From: Cristatella mucedo
Lineage: Eukaryota; Bryozoa; Phylactolaemata; Cristatellidae
NCBI GenBank assembly: GCA_009760855.2
Contig: WPIO01000271.1
Location: forward strand, 1 to 64,000
Direction: 5' to 3'
Length of the DNA: 64,000 bases
Both the position numbers and the translations under genes were made by a program. Positions 33,541 through 45,545 of this stretch are shown in pieces. A model generated the notes under the pieces. It saw nothing but the letters and a program-made list of their open reading frames with translations, was not told the origin of the DNA and searched no databases. Each line of letters opens with the position of its first letter. The stretch's first letter is position 1.

Positions 33541-34029
33541 ATGTCGCAGGAAAACCTTAGATTAGATGCCATATTTTTTACTTATTCACATTATACTAAG
33601 AAATAAATACCTTTGATTGAAACAAATCTCAACCACAGCAACCCACACAAGCCACTCTGTATCCATGATGAATATGTTGTAGCACTCACCAACCACTTCC
33701 CACCAGAGCTGAGTCTGAGCGGGAGCAGAAGATGCGGATAGCGAGCGGAAGCAGAAGTCGTAGCAGCCGTAGCGCGGGAGCAAAAACTTTGCTCAGATTC
33801 GGGGTGGTTGAGGTGGATTAAATCATATCGATCGCGCCGCAATTTCAGATTAAAATCTTTAAAAATTCTCCAGGCTATTGACAGGGAACGGAAAAGACGC
33901 GATGCGTGACGGACTTTTATCTAGCTCGAAGCTACGAGCCTTGCCAACCTTATCTCTGCCGTAGTTAAAATGAGCAGCAAGTCCCGTGGGACCTCTTGCA
34001 CCCAACTATTTAGTTGAAGAAGCATTTTT
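33541..34029. other. No gene seen
   Basis: The AT-rich character fades near 33,600-33,800, which I take as the edge of the Maverick block. Confidence 0.4.
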
Positions 34030-34315
34030 ACTCTCACTCCCCCTCTCTTTATCTCTGCTCTGCCTGTCTCTGTGAGGCTGTCTCTCTGTCTGCCTGTCTC
34101 GCTCTCCGTCTCTGTTTCTCTCTGTGTGTCTCTATCTGAGTCTTTCTCTGCCTCTCTACGTATCTTTTTGTTTCTCATGTCTCTTTGTCTCCCTCTTGGC
34201 CTCCATCTCCCTCTCTCTCTCTCTCTCTCCATCTCTCTCTCCATCTATCTCTTTCTTTTTCTCCCTCTCTGCCTCCTCTCTCTCCATCTCTCTCTGTCTC
34301 TCTGTCTCTCCCTTT
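34030..34315 (+). repeat. Imperfect (CT)n tract
   Basis: CT repeats with GTCT and TTTC interruptions for almost 290 bp. Confidence 0.9.
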
Positions 34316-35032
34316 GATAAGATATCAAGGAGGAAAGCATGCAGTGTTCGGCGTTGCAGTTGTATTGACTTCTGGTTTCGGCCCAGGGGTTTCGGCTCAG
34401 GTGTTTGCCTTTAACGACCAGGGTAGTGGGCTCGTGCCTTGCGGCATTGGTAACGTGCTTGACTGCCATACAAGTGAGCTATTTTTCTTAAGATGAATAC
34501 ACGTGGTAGAAGTTTTGGGCGCTTCCTGTAAAAATCCTGGCTACTTTTGACTGGGTCGGTCATGGCGTGCGTCACTCACAGCTACTCATAGGCCAAGGAG
34601 ATTGCCCTTTCGGTGAGAAGTCATTTTATACGGCCTGCCAACGTAAATGTTTCCTTTATTAGATTAAGCATTTCCCTGTGGGCGGGTATCTAGGGCAAGA
34701 CTGTAGCTACTGGCACCGACAGCACCCTGAATGCATCCCGAAGCACGAAGCAACTCGATTACACGTGCGTCAGGAAGCCTCTACACTTCCGATCTCTGAG
34801 AAAATGTTTACCTAACCTTTAATTTCAACCTGAACGGTCATTCAATTCATCATATCATAGCTGGACGATAGCAGAAGTCCCTAGACGATCTAAGTTTAAT
34901 GCTTAAAAAATTCCATTCGATTGACTAGTTTATTCCGAACCGAAGAGCACCGCAGGCTCGCCCAATTACCTCCAAGAGCTAAGCCATTTGGAAAATCAAG
35001 CACCAGCTTGAGGCCCACAGTTTCCAGCCTGG
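34316..35032. other. No gene seen
   Basis: No supported feature. Confidence 0.4.
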
Positions 35033-35110
35033 CCCACCGTGGTCCACATGGCCCACCGTGGTCCACATGGCCCACCGTGGCCCATCATGGCCCACATGGC
35101 CCACCGTGGC
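35033..35110 (+). repeat. 19-bp tandem repeat
   Basis: CCCACCGTGGTCCACATGG repeats with small variants for about four units, giving TGGCCCACC-rich text. Confidence 0.9.
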
Positions 35111-35440
35111 TTGCTGTTTCGCTGCCAAGCAGCTACTGCAACATGCACAAACTCCGACGATGACTGCTAATTACATCCGATCTATTCTGTCCAGCATTCC
35201 GACCGGAACACATTACGCCAAGAATGCAGCAATCGCTACCAGTTTCCCAGGGAATTTTCCGTAATCGCTTCGTGAAGCCAACTCTGCTGCCAACGCATTT
35301 GCAACAGGGTTTTGGGCTGCAGGTGAACAAAGGTCGCTCAGCAACCAAATAGCTTCTGCTTGTGGCACGCCAGCCGTCCGTGGTTGGGAGCTGGATTGCC
35401 CTCAACACATGTTAGCCAATTTAAGTCTTATTTACATAGC

Positions 35441-35575
35441 TGCAGAGAATTCTTATTGGCGGTCACCAACGCTTGCAACGGGCAGTGAAGAATCGCCCGC
35501 TGCAGGATTCGACCTACTACCTGGGTCGTGAAGAGCGAACACCTTACCGCTAGGCTAAGGGTCATCCTAAGCTTC
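35441..35575 (-). mobile_element. SINE-B copy 2
   Basis: In sense orientation: a tRNA-like head (GCCTAGCGGTAAGGTG...GGTCGAATCC), then a GCAAGCG(T/G)TGGTGA block. The distal tail is eroded. Confidence 0.7.
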
Positions 35576-35764
35576 GGATCCGCTGCTGTCTCTCCACTGC
35601 GGGACGTGCGAAGGCAGCATATGCATACGTATCTCCGCCTCTAATTCTACGGGGCAGGAACTATGGCCGCCAGCCAATCGTGGCCTCTCTCCCTGTTTGG
35701 TGTTTCCTGATGCACAACTCAGCATGAAAAAGGCAGCAGGTCGTCGTCGATGCGATCTCGCGTC

Positions 35765-35825
35765 AGCGGATGACACTCGGAGTGCAGCGGACGACACTCG
35801 GAGTGCAGCAGACGACACTAACTGT
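35765..35825 (+). repeat. 21-bp tandem repeat
   Basis: GACACTCGGAGTGCAGC(G/A)G units repeat about 2.5 times. Confidence 0.85.
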
Positions 35826-35992
35826 GAACTCGTAACTGTGCTAGTCTCAGTTGGCGTGGGGCGAATACCGATGAAGCTCCGAGCCACGGCTAGTGAGACT
35901 TGTAGGTTCAGGAACAATGTGCACTGATGTGCCAGCGGTAGTGGATCAAGGCAGCGATGAAGAGCGCTAAATAGTACGGCCCTGACAGAACA

Positions 35993-36130
35993 GCAGGTAA
36001 GGTGCTCGCTGTTCACGAGCTTGGTCGTGGGTTTGAGTTCTGCAGTGAGAAATCCTTTATTGCCAGCTGCAAGCGGTGGTGGTAGCCTTTAAAACTCTTC
36101 TGCCGTCATACCAACGAGGCTGTTAAATCG
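35993..36130 (+). mobile_element. SINE-B copy 3
   Basis: Head GCAGGTAAGGTGCTCGC, a B-box-like GGTTTGAGTTC, the middle CCTTTATTGCC...GCAAGCGGTGGTGGTAGCC, and tail CTCTTCTGCC...GAGGCTGTTAAATC. It is inverted relative to the copy at 35,441-35,575. Confidence 0.75.
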
Positions 36131-37077
36131 GCACTAATATAGTACCTTGACATAACACGTCCATATCCGAAGTGTAGAGATTTCAATTCGACTGCAGCTA
36201 AGGGTTGCAGGCTTTAACCAGCGGCCGTGACGCACACAACAGTTCAGTGGCCCAGAGCTTAGATAATCTTTAATACCTAAGCCTACTCCGGCACAAGCCG
36301 GCTTCTGCTTTCGGGCAGCCTCGGTCGCAGACTATCGCATTATTGGTTTCTAGCCGCTATAATTTAAGAACTACGAATAATGAATATCAGATATAACCTG
36401 GCTGATCTGGCATGAGGCCATTTCATCTCATCCGCATAAAACACTGTGCGCTTCGACGGACTGCTGCTAAAGCTCACTGAGGTCATCCGGTGCTTAAACC
36501 ACCGAGTGAGCATCCTGTGCTTACGCCACTCAGCACCTCACGTCTGACTGGCTCGCTGTACGATGCCTTATCGTAAAGCAAGATCGTGATGAGTGGTGAA
36601 CGTATCTTACCAAGTGATGATCGTCTCGTAACGAGAGGCACGATCAGCCGCACAAGAATACTAGCAAGCCATGCTCTCCTGCAATTTAGAACTTGGTCGA
36701 ATCGTCGTTCAATATCTATGCCAATGACATCCGGCTAGCCAACTGATCAAGGTCGTATATGCTCGCCACGGAAGACAGAATCGGTCAGCATCAGCGTGCC
36801 CGAGCTCTTAAGAGTGATTTTAACTACGTACTTGTCTTACGCGGAACAATACAGCGGCGGCAGGAGCTTGGATCAAATTTGAGAAAGACTGTCCTGTCTG
36901 CTCCACCTTAATAATGCGGTTGCTGACTGCTGTCCGTCACCTGTCCATCGCCTGTGCCTCTCCATCACCGGTGCTGGATATGCTGAATGCACCAGCTTCC
37001 TAGCGAGCCTCTCACTGTCAGGTCTACATCAATGTCACACTCGGTCACCCCCTGGCCGCTCAATTTCTTTTAGACGG
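36131..37077. other. No gene recognised
   Basis: Near 36,490 there is a tRNA-like stretch (GGTGCTTAAACCACCGAG) too poor to call. Confidence 0.4.
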
Positions 37078-37375
37078 TAATAATAGAAAGGAATAGACAA
37101 TTTCTGTAGCCCCCTAAGAGAATCTAAATCTTTTTCGGAGAAAAAGCTCAATGAGGAATGGGGGTTTCTAGCTTTGTTTTAAATGTCCTCAAACCTGGGG
37201 CTCATGTAAAGGCTCGGGGAGCATACGAACCAAAGCTGAGGTCTCCAAAGGATTTGAGGTGACTAAAGGCACAGAAAACCAACTGAAATCACGGAGGGGG
37301 TGGTACAAAGCGGTGGCAAACGACGAAGTACTTCCGATAAGTAGTCTAGTGCAAGACGATGATCACATCTTAAAG
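37078..37375 (-). mobile_element. LINE-A-related 3' fragment, divergent
   Basis: Similar to the LINE-A 3' UTR/RT C-terminus boundary (GAGCATACGAACCAAAGC...GTCTCCAAAGGATTTGAGG) but with a diverged tail. It is probably an older subfamily abutting copy 10. Confidence 0.6.
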
Positions 37376-37379
37376 TGAG

Positions 37380-38345
37380 TGATAATAATAATAATGCACT
37401 TGATATAGCACCCTCAGAGAACTCAATTTCTTTTTAGGCTCTTTACATTTGCTGCAAACCGAAAGGCCATTGAATGGTAAGTAATATCATGTTTGATGAA
37501 CAACATGCATAAGATAGCTAGGGTGACATGCACAGGGTCAGCATGCAAGTGTGGTTAGTGGCAGCATGCACAGTGTCAGCACGCGTAGGCACATGAACAA
37601 AAAATCACAGGGACCCACTAAATGCTGACCTAAATAGGTGTGTTTTTAAGTTCATTTTAATGTGGTCAAGTCAGGGAAAGTTCAGACGCAAGTCGGGAGT
37701 GAGTTCCAGGCTTTGGGAGCATGCGAACTAAAGGCAAGTTCTCCAAAGGATTTGAGGTTTGTACGATGTATGGGTAAACAGCTAGATTCCGAAAAGCAAG
37801 TGGTACGATGCTTAGCCTGGTGGGGCAGTAGATCGGGAAGTTTGGTTGGTGCTGAAAAATGAAGGGACCTACAAGCGAGTGACAAAACCTTCAAGTCAAT
37901 GCGCTGCTTGACTGGGAGCCAGTGCAGGTCGGCGAGAAGTGGTGTGATATGGCAACTACGATGCTCACGACAGACAAGCCTAGCTGCGGAATTTTGCACC
38001 AGCTATAATCGCCTGATTGCACATGCCGGTAGGCCAGCAGACAGTGAGTTACATAAGTCAAGACGAAATGTTACAAACGCATGGACCAACTTTGACGTGG
38101 TATCCGTATCTAAACAAGCCCGAATTTAAGCAATTTTATGTAGCTGAAAGTAGGCAGATTTGACTGTGGAGCTGATGTGGTCGTCTAACGAGAGGTCACT
38201 TTGGAACATGACACCTAGATTTCGATCTGATTCAACCAGTGATAGGGCCTTGAAATTGATATGCTGATGGTAAGCCAGTGCAGGTAATTGAAGAGTGGTT
38301 TAATGTGGCAGTTTCACCGTGCATGGCAGACAAGCCTAGCTGCTA
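37380..38345 (-). mobile_element. LINE-A (copy 10), 5' truncated
   Basis: Minus-strand copy from the (ATT)n tail at 37,380 through the RT C-terminus (LLADLHWLPVKQRIDLKVLS). It is head-to-head with copy 11. Confidence 0.85.
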
Positions 38346-38364
38346 GATCTCGGCTAAGCATCAT

Positions 38365-39588
38365 TGGTCCTGCATTGCAAAGATTCAAGTCCTATCTCAG
38401 TGGAGACTCCAGCGTAGTAACGTAAACGGACAAAGATCATGCGAGGGACCACTGAAGTAGGGGGTTCCTCGGGGTTCTGTGCTTGATCCGGTTCTTTTCA
38501 TGTTTTATATTGTCACTCTCGCCGATGTGATTGCTAGGCATAATGTCGGCTTTTACTTTTATGCAGATGAATAACAGTCGTACCCTTGTTTTAATCCTCC
38601 AAGCTCTGCACCATGCCAAATCTTTCAACTCCCTTGCTGCATGCATTGATTGATTCACATATGGATGGAAGCAAAATTTCTTAAATTGAATGATGATGAA
38701 ACCGCCTTACTAGTTCTGGGAAAACCATGTGTAATTTAGAAATTAAAAAACCTAACGCTCAAACTCGGCTCTTCCAGCATATTTTCCTTTGAATATGCAT
38801 GAATCTAGTTTTGTTCCAAAGTGACCTTGCATTAGACGACCACACCAGCTTCGCAGTCAATTCTGCCTTCTTTCAGCTGGAAAACATTGTTCAAATTCGG
38901 GTGTGCGTTGATAGGGTACTACATCTAAATTGGTCCATGCATTTGTGACATGTCATCTTGACTTGTGTAACTCACTGCTTGCTGGTCCACTGACCCTTGC
39001 AACCAGGCTCTTACAGTTGGTGCAAAACTGTGCAGCTAGGCTTGTCTGTCGTGAGCATCGCAGTTGTCACATCACAACACTTCTCGCCAACCGGCACTGA
39101 CTCCCAGTCAAGCAACACATCGACTTCTAGGTTCTATCTCTCACTTTTAGGTCTCTTTATTCTTTGTCCCCCACCTACTTATCAGAACTACTCCCCGACC
39201 CGGCTTTTATGAATCAAATCGTTTAGCTACACCTCGTACGAACCTCACATCCTTTGGAGACCATGTCTTTAGTTCGTATGCTTCCAAAACCTGGAGCTCA
39301 GTCCCGACTTGCGTAACGACTTCCCATGAATTGGCGACATTCAAAAAAAGCTAAAAATGCACCTATTTATCACAGCATTTGGTTGATCCTTATGATTCCT
39401 CTTTTGTGTGCTTATGCATGCTGACACTGTGCATGCTGCTACTAACCATGCTGACCCTGTTCAAGTCATCTGTAACCACGTTATGCTTGTTGACATTGAG
39501 CACTCGATCCTTTTGCAGCATATGTAAAGAGGCCTCGAAAGGAACTAGGTGCTCTGAGGGGGCAATACAACTTATTATTATTATTATT
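38365..39588 (+). mobile_element. LINE-A (copy 11), decayed
   Basis: Plus-strand copy from about the SVLGP-motif region through the RT C-terminus to the (ATT)n tail at 39,570-39,588, with many stops. Confidence 0.85.
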
Positions 39589-41307
39589 TCACGAATGCGT
39601 TAACCAGCTTGACTAAGGTAACATTGTCTGAGCGGGCTGAGTATTTGCCTTGGTAGGCAGCTGAATGTAGGCAGGCTTAACGGAGGAGCAGACTCGGTCC
39701 TCTCGTGAAAGGTCACATCGGAAGTGATTAGCTGAAGACAAGGACAGAACGAGGCCGGGGAAACTGACGGTTTGCTGAATCTGAAGATTACTTCCCTTGC
39801 TGTATTGAGTGATGCATGGTGGAGCAGCATTGTGCTGCTCAGCTATGGACAGCTATGGACAGCTATGGGCAGCTATTTCAGCTTTCACTAGCTGCCGGCC
39901 AGTGTCCCACCAAACCCACTCGATGAGAGCTCGGATTCGGAGAAACTGCGACTGGTTGACTCCAGAACCGACTCTCGGCCACATGTTCTAGGTGCGATTT
40001 CTTACCCACCCAGCCGTTGAACGAGAAGCTGTAATATCACTGCCCAATACCAGACGTAGACAGCAAGCTTCTACCGACCGTGCTCCAATCGGAGCAGGGC
40101 TAACAACTGCCGAAATCCAGCAAATCACACAGGAACCGGCTTGCAGGAGCTGCATAAGCATATTAATAAGTTATCTCTCTTAATATTTTTGAAACGATAA
40201 TGATTATGCAATAAAATCGTAGTAGCACTATAAACATCAACAGGGTACAACGTGAATGTGAAGGCAATGACTTGGATTAGAGGGACCGATGGACTCACAA
40301 ACTCACGGAGTCACGTAATTACATTCCAAATTTTATAGGTTGATCAGATAGCACTACAATCTCTGATTATAATCGTAAAACCACATACTAGTATGTAGGT
40401 TTCCTAATATTGATGTATTTGCGTCGGCACCCAAGTCCCTGCTGGGCTCTAGTCCCTGCTCGAAGTGTCGCCAGTTCGAGCTGCACTCTCGAATTTATTC
40501 GTTCAAGTTCAAGCCAGCGCTATAGCATTCCTGACGTTATCGATCGCTGCCTGTGCCTTTCATCGCTGTCGTGCAAGGCCACGTCGTCGACCCCGACCGA
40601 ATTCCTGAATTTGTGCGTCGTAAAGCAGATTCCAGACCAAAGCTGCTTGGTAGGCAAGAGTCTCCTTCCGTCCTGATGGTGGAGGGGAACTGATAAAGAA
40701 AAGCCTCCTTGGTGCGTCCTTAGGGGGGGGGAGGGGTGGCACGTCGGCACGTCGCTAAGTGGCACGTCGGCACGTCGGAACATCCTTACCACATCTAGAC
40801 TAGTGTACACTTAAAACAATTACCTTTAGCTTGTAAATTAAAAGAAATTGCATCGACGCTTCTTCTAAAGGTGGCGAATTAGTCCTATTCGCTTCTGATT
40901 TTGCGCACCCGAATACAACTGTCTTGATTTGATTGCAGACATTGTCTCTTTGGCCTGGCTTTTCAGCCTAAGAAGCAGCAGAGGTGAGTCAAGCTCGGTC
41001 AGGAAGCTCGGTCAGGCCCAGCTGACACAGAGAATACGTCAGCTGCGTCGACGACTGACTGGATACTGTTCTCTAATAGCCACGAGCATTAACTAAAGAG
41101 GCATGGCAGGGCAGATGATGAGGCGTCGATTGGTTGATTGAGCTCCGGCAGGCTTCGGCTCGTTGCATACGTCATTGCTTCCGTCGCCTGCTTCAGCCGC
41201 TCTGCCAGACCGGGCTTCCTTTACTGCTTACTTATAGAAAAAAATCGCGTTCTCCGAGGATGCCAGACAAATGTAGCACCATTATCATTATTACTTGTTA
41301 CTTACTG
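39589..41307. other. No gene recognised; short repeats
   Basis: A 12-bp repeat (CAGCTATGGACA) lies at 39,838-39,885. A segment of about 65 bp at 40,078-40,143 recurs at 42,012-42,083. Otherwise I see nothing. Confidence 0.45.
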
Positions 41308-41545
41308 TTTCTCATGCAACGACAACTACTCTCCTGCTGCCGACTGTGGCTCATCCTTTTCAGCGGTCCTGAGCTGCTACTTCCATGCTAGTCACTACCT
41401 CAACTGCTCTCTCCTGACTCTGCCACGCTTCCCACGTTCTCTTCGTCGCGTGAGACGAAGTCTGTTGGCTACCGACTGCGTACCGAAAGCCGCTCAGGCT
41501 GTGAGTGCGCTATACAGAGCTCTCCTGCGTAACACCCACATCCCC
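41308..41545 (+). mobile_element. LINE-B 3' region (copy 2)
   Basis: Contains the CNDNYSPAAD...FSAVLSCYFH...CVPKAAQAVSALYRALLRN blocks shared with the minus-strand copy at 31,740-32,190. Confidence 0.75.
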
Positions 41546-42104
41546 GAAAATAAGAAGGGTCTTAAATTAATTTTACCTCCGAAAGTCGCATGAGGGTTTA
41601 TTTTTAGAGATGTATTATTTTTCTCATGAACACAAATCAATTTTTATTTATGTACAAAAAACCTGTTTTTATTCATGTACAAAAAAATTTATTTTTATTC
41701 AAATAGAGTCGCGTCATATTCTTTTGAACATCGTCATCAATCTCCAAAACCTCAATTAATGCCGGAATTTCTTGCGAAATCATTTACTGTAGAACCACTG
41801 GCCTCAACCTCTCATTTCAAGCAATACAACTTTCCTTAAATGAGGGCTTCTTGTCCGTGTAGCCTGTAGTGTAGTAGCAACACGGTGATTTCATCCCATT
41901 AATTCATCACCCCAGTAACAACCACTTGCAGGCCAGGCTTTACAAAGCTCATGCACTGACTTCGCTCCATTCTATTTTCAATGCAGTCATTCACTTCCAA
42001 GCTGCTACCGAACTACGCTCCAATGGAAGCAGGGTGGCTAACAACGGCCGATATCCTGCAAATCACCGTGGAACCGGCTTGCTTTGTTCCGTAGCCCGAT
42101 AGAA
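41546..42104. other. No gene; one short dispersed repeat
   Basis: Holds the second copy (42,012-42,083) of the repeat seen at 40,078-40,143 (GCTCCAAT.GGAGCAGGG...AACCGGCTTGC). Confidence 0.5.
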
Positions 42105-42265
42105 ATACTCGCTGATTCAACAGCCTCTTTTTGGATAGCGACAGAAGAGAATTTACGGATATCCCCACCGCTTGCAGCGGCAATAAAGGATCGCCCACGG
42201 TAGGATTCGAACCCACGACCGAGGTCGCGGAAAGCAACCTCTTTCCCTACGTTGCTTCACCGCAA
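42105..42265 (-). mobile_element. SINE-B copy 4
   Basis: Sense strand reads a tRNA-like head with GTGGGTTCGAATCC (B box), then GCGATCCTTTATTGCC, GCAAGCGGTGG, TCTTCTGTCGCTAT and CAAAAAGAGGCTGTT. Confidence 0.85.
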
Positions 42266-43855
42266 TGCAAAGCACCATTGCCCCTTCACATTTAAAATGT
42301 TCCCCAAAAATCATTGGTTTCAGTGGGGTCTGCATTTGGTTAAACAAAAAGTAATCACAACTACTGATACCGTACTCCAATCCCGCGGTATGCTTTTCGG
42401 TTGCTTTCGTCCTCTTCTCTCGGTATCCCTCCGCTGCCGGCTAACACGTGATCACACCCTCCTCAGTCTGCTGCAATGGCTGCTCCACAGAGAAAAGAAG
42501 CTGCCGATAGGGCTTATTTTCGGGATAGGGCTTAAATTTTCCCCTGCATAATTATTATGCCACGGTTTATTTTCTGTTTTGGTCTTATTTTTGGGAGTGC
42601 GCGGTAGAAAGGTTCAGTATCACCCACTCACCAAAAGGAGAGCAGCGGAATCCGCTGGCCGAAGCACCGCTGAGCGCCACCTGGGAACCGTTGTAGCTCC
42701 GCTCCTTTTCTAAGTAGGCCCTTCTTCTCTGGAGACAGACGCTGAAACTGCGTGCATGCAAGCGCGGTCGCGGCTGCCGATGTGGCCACAGTCCAACACG
42801 CAAGATTACGGCAACCGCTCTAAAAAAAACAAAAAAAAACGGGTAGGCAGCCTCTTTCAGAAGCCGAATCTTATTTGCACACTAAAGGCTCACCAGCAAA
42901 AAGCGTCGTTTCAAGTCTGTCTACAATAAAAGTGAGATAATTTTCCCGTTGGGGGTTCAAATTTTCGGCTTCGTTCGCTGTTCGCCCACGGCTCGCTGCC
43001 CGGCCAGCCTTCGGGAGGCTTGTGCGAACAAGTCGGTCGAAACCTTCTGGAATGAAGTTCCGACGCCTCAAAGCCGGCTCTGCTGTTACTTTGAAACGCT
43101 CGCTGCGCGCCGCAATTTGGAGGGCTTCTCAAGTCAATTGCCTGCACCGTGCTGCTCGGCCCGTAAGCCTCTCCAGACTGAAAGTCCAAGAAGAAATCAG
43201 CAGCAGCAGCCACTCCGGAAGAAGAGGAAAAGGCTGAAGCTTCGAAATCGAAAGCTCGGCGCCCGACAGGCGCGTCGTAAAAGGTGAGATCTCTTTAGCG
43301 TAACTTAGAATGCGCCCACCCCTTCGGCGAACCAAAGAGGCTAGCGAGTCGCATCCAGCTGATCGCCTTCAAGCATGTTTCCGGGATGAGCTTCAGGGGC
43401 TTCTCTTTCGAAGGTGCGTCACTTCCGGGTCGTCGCCCGAACTCCCAACTGGAGGGGGCTATACGTCTCAGTAACTCCTGCGTTGGACAATCCATTAAAC
43501 TTCGTATTAAGTCTCAGTAGATTTTCTCCTGCAATTGCACGCCATCATCGCCTACTGTTACCAAAGTCTCCATTGCTGACCACGTGCAGATCTCATTCAA
43601 TCTGCAGTGCGTCCTCTCCTCCGCATCCAAAGTCGCGAACTCTTAAGACGCTTGAAATCGATGCTGCCTGCGAAGCGAGAATATCTTCTTCATCGTTCCT
43701 ACTGCTCAATTCCCCAAACCAACGTGTCGTTATTGGTAGAATTCTACAGCACTAGCACACTAGCAGACGTGCTTGGCGACTTTGCCCCTCTGACTAAGAT
43801 CACCACGTGCCCTCGCCCAGACGGCCTGTGGTTACCTAAGTTGCCGATCCCTGCA
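42266..43855. other. CpG-rich unassigned stretch
   Basis: From about 42,600 to 43,700 CpG is more frequent than in the flanks. At 43,190-43,275 one plus frame has a Lys/Glu/Ala-rich run and a donor-like AAAAG|GTGAGA follows at 43,281. In-frame stops lie immediately upstream, so I cannot build a gene. It could be a promoter with first exon, or chance. Confidence 0.3.
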
Positions 43856-45215
43856 GCACGTCGAATTCTCTCAACTTTCTTGCTGCACGTATTGATGACA
43901 TCGGCATTGATTGATTGATGCACGCATTGATGACATCGACATTGATTGATTGATGCACGCATTGATGACATCGGCATTGATTGATTGATGCACGCATTGA
44001 TGACATCGGCATTGATTGATGCACGTATTGATGACATCGGCATTGATTGATTGATGCACGCATTGATGACATCGGCATTGACTGATTGATGCACGCATTG
44101 ATGACATCGGCATTGACTGATTGATGCACGCATTGATGACATCGGCATTGATTGATTGATGCACGCATTGATGACATCGGCATTGATGCATGGCAGCAAA
44201 CTTTCTTGAATTTAATGACGATACAATTGACTTATTAGGTAAGAGCTAACTAAGCGTGATTCGAAAATTGGAAAACCTAACACTCGAAATTGACTCGGAA
44301 GCCGGCTCATCTCCTGCTGAATTTGCATGCAACTTCCTACGTCGCATTCAAATCCACGTTATCTTGTTTCAAAGCGACCTTTCATTAGACGAACACACAA
44401 TTACTCAGTGAAGTCTGCCTACTTTCAGTTAAACAAAGTTTACAAAATTCGGGATAGCTTGGACAGGGGTGCTACATTTACATTGTCCATGAATTTGTGA
44501 CATCCCATTCAATTTCTTTAACTCGCTGTTTGCTGGTCCACCAGCCTTTGCAATCAGGTACTTACAAAATCAGGTACTTACTTACAGCTTTTTGCTGGTT
44601 CAAAACTCTGCAGCTAGGCTCGTCTTTCCGTGAGCGTCGCATTGGCCACATCGCACCACATCGTCGCCGGCATTAGCTCACAGTCAAGCAAGGCATCGAT
44701 TTCTAGGTTCTGTCACTCACTTTTGCATCGCTTCATTCTTTGGTTTCAGCCTACCTGTCAGAGCTATCTCCCACCAGCTTAAGCATCGTACCTCCCGCTT
44801 TTCGGAATCTAATCAGTCAGCTACACCTCGTACGAACCTCAAATCTTTTTTTTAGACCATGACTGTAGTTGGTATGCTCCGAAAGCCTGGAACTCACTTT
44901 CGACTGGCTTTACGACATCCTCTGACTTGGCATTTAAAAAGAAACTAAAACGCATCTATTCATCATAGCATTTAGTAGATCCATGGGTTTCCTCCTGAAT
45001 GTGCTTGTGCATGCTGACAATGCATGCTGCCACTAATCACATGCACATGCTGACCCGGCGCATGTCATTTCTAACCATAGTATACTTATTGACATTAAGC
45101 AAGCTAGCCTTAACTACTCGATCGCGAATCCTTCGCAGCAAATGTAAAGTGCCTAGAAGAAGATTCAGTTCTCCATGGGGCTATACAAATGTTGTATTAT
45201 TAACATTATTATCAT
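43856..45215 (+). mobile_element. LINE-A (copy 12) with internal minisatellite
   Basis: Starts just before the segment encoding the stretch after the YADD motif and continues through the RT C-terminus to a TTATTAACATTATTATC tail. The early part has been expanded into the 35-bp array at 43,887-44,197. Confidence 0.85.
43887..44197 (+). repeat. 35-bp minisatellite, about 8.5 units, inside LINE-A
   Basis: CACGCATTGATGACATCGGC starts recur at 43,921, 43,956, 43,991, 44,022, 44,057, 44,092, 44,127 and 44,162, so all units are 35 bp except one of 31. The unit contains the LINE-A text GCATGTATTGATGACATC, so the array expanded from within the LINE. The near-identical reading frames on the minus strand are a consequence of the repeat. 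Confidence 0.95.
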
Positions 45216-45469
45216 TACAAAGTCGCGACTGTCAAGCTAGTTGAGATGGGTGAAATGGGGCGACAATTGCTTCTGAGGATGACGCTACGTAATTACATCA
45301 TTGCCAGTGCGTCGGACGAGCGTCCGGAGTTTTTCGCACTTTAGAATCCAGCGAGCGGATTTCTGCTACTTCTTGCGAGCCAATTTTTCTCAGCTTCTAC
45401 GTTTCCCTTAACAACAGACGTGCTTCTATGCAAGTTGAACAGCTATTGCTGTGTCTTATTATTTAAAAT

Positions 45470-45545
45470 AATAATGCATACATTTGTCTAGTGCCCTCGG
45501 AGAACTCGGTGTCTTTCCATGCACTATACAAGCATTGCAAAGGAA
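45470..45545 (-). mobile_element. LINE-A-like 3' tail fragment (copy 13), divergent
   Basis: AATAATAATGCAT...GTGCCCTCGGAGAACTC...CTTTCCATGCACTATAC resembles the reversed LINE-A tail. It is short and diverged. Confidence 0.55.

Noticed and set aside
35567-36016. 149-codon minus-strand ORF between two SINE-B copies
   Set aside because: It overlaps SINE-B edges and a 21-bp tandem repeat and has no recognisable domain.
43887-44197. Regular 35-bp repeats resembling a CRISPR array
   Set aside because: Units are contiguous with no unique spacers, and the unit sequence comes from LINE-A in a eukaryotic genome.
43744-44199. Long repetitive minus-strand ORFs (115-151 codons)
   Set aside because: They are translations of the 35-bp LINE-derived minisatellite and appear in every frame with the same residues.
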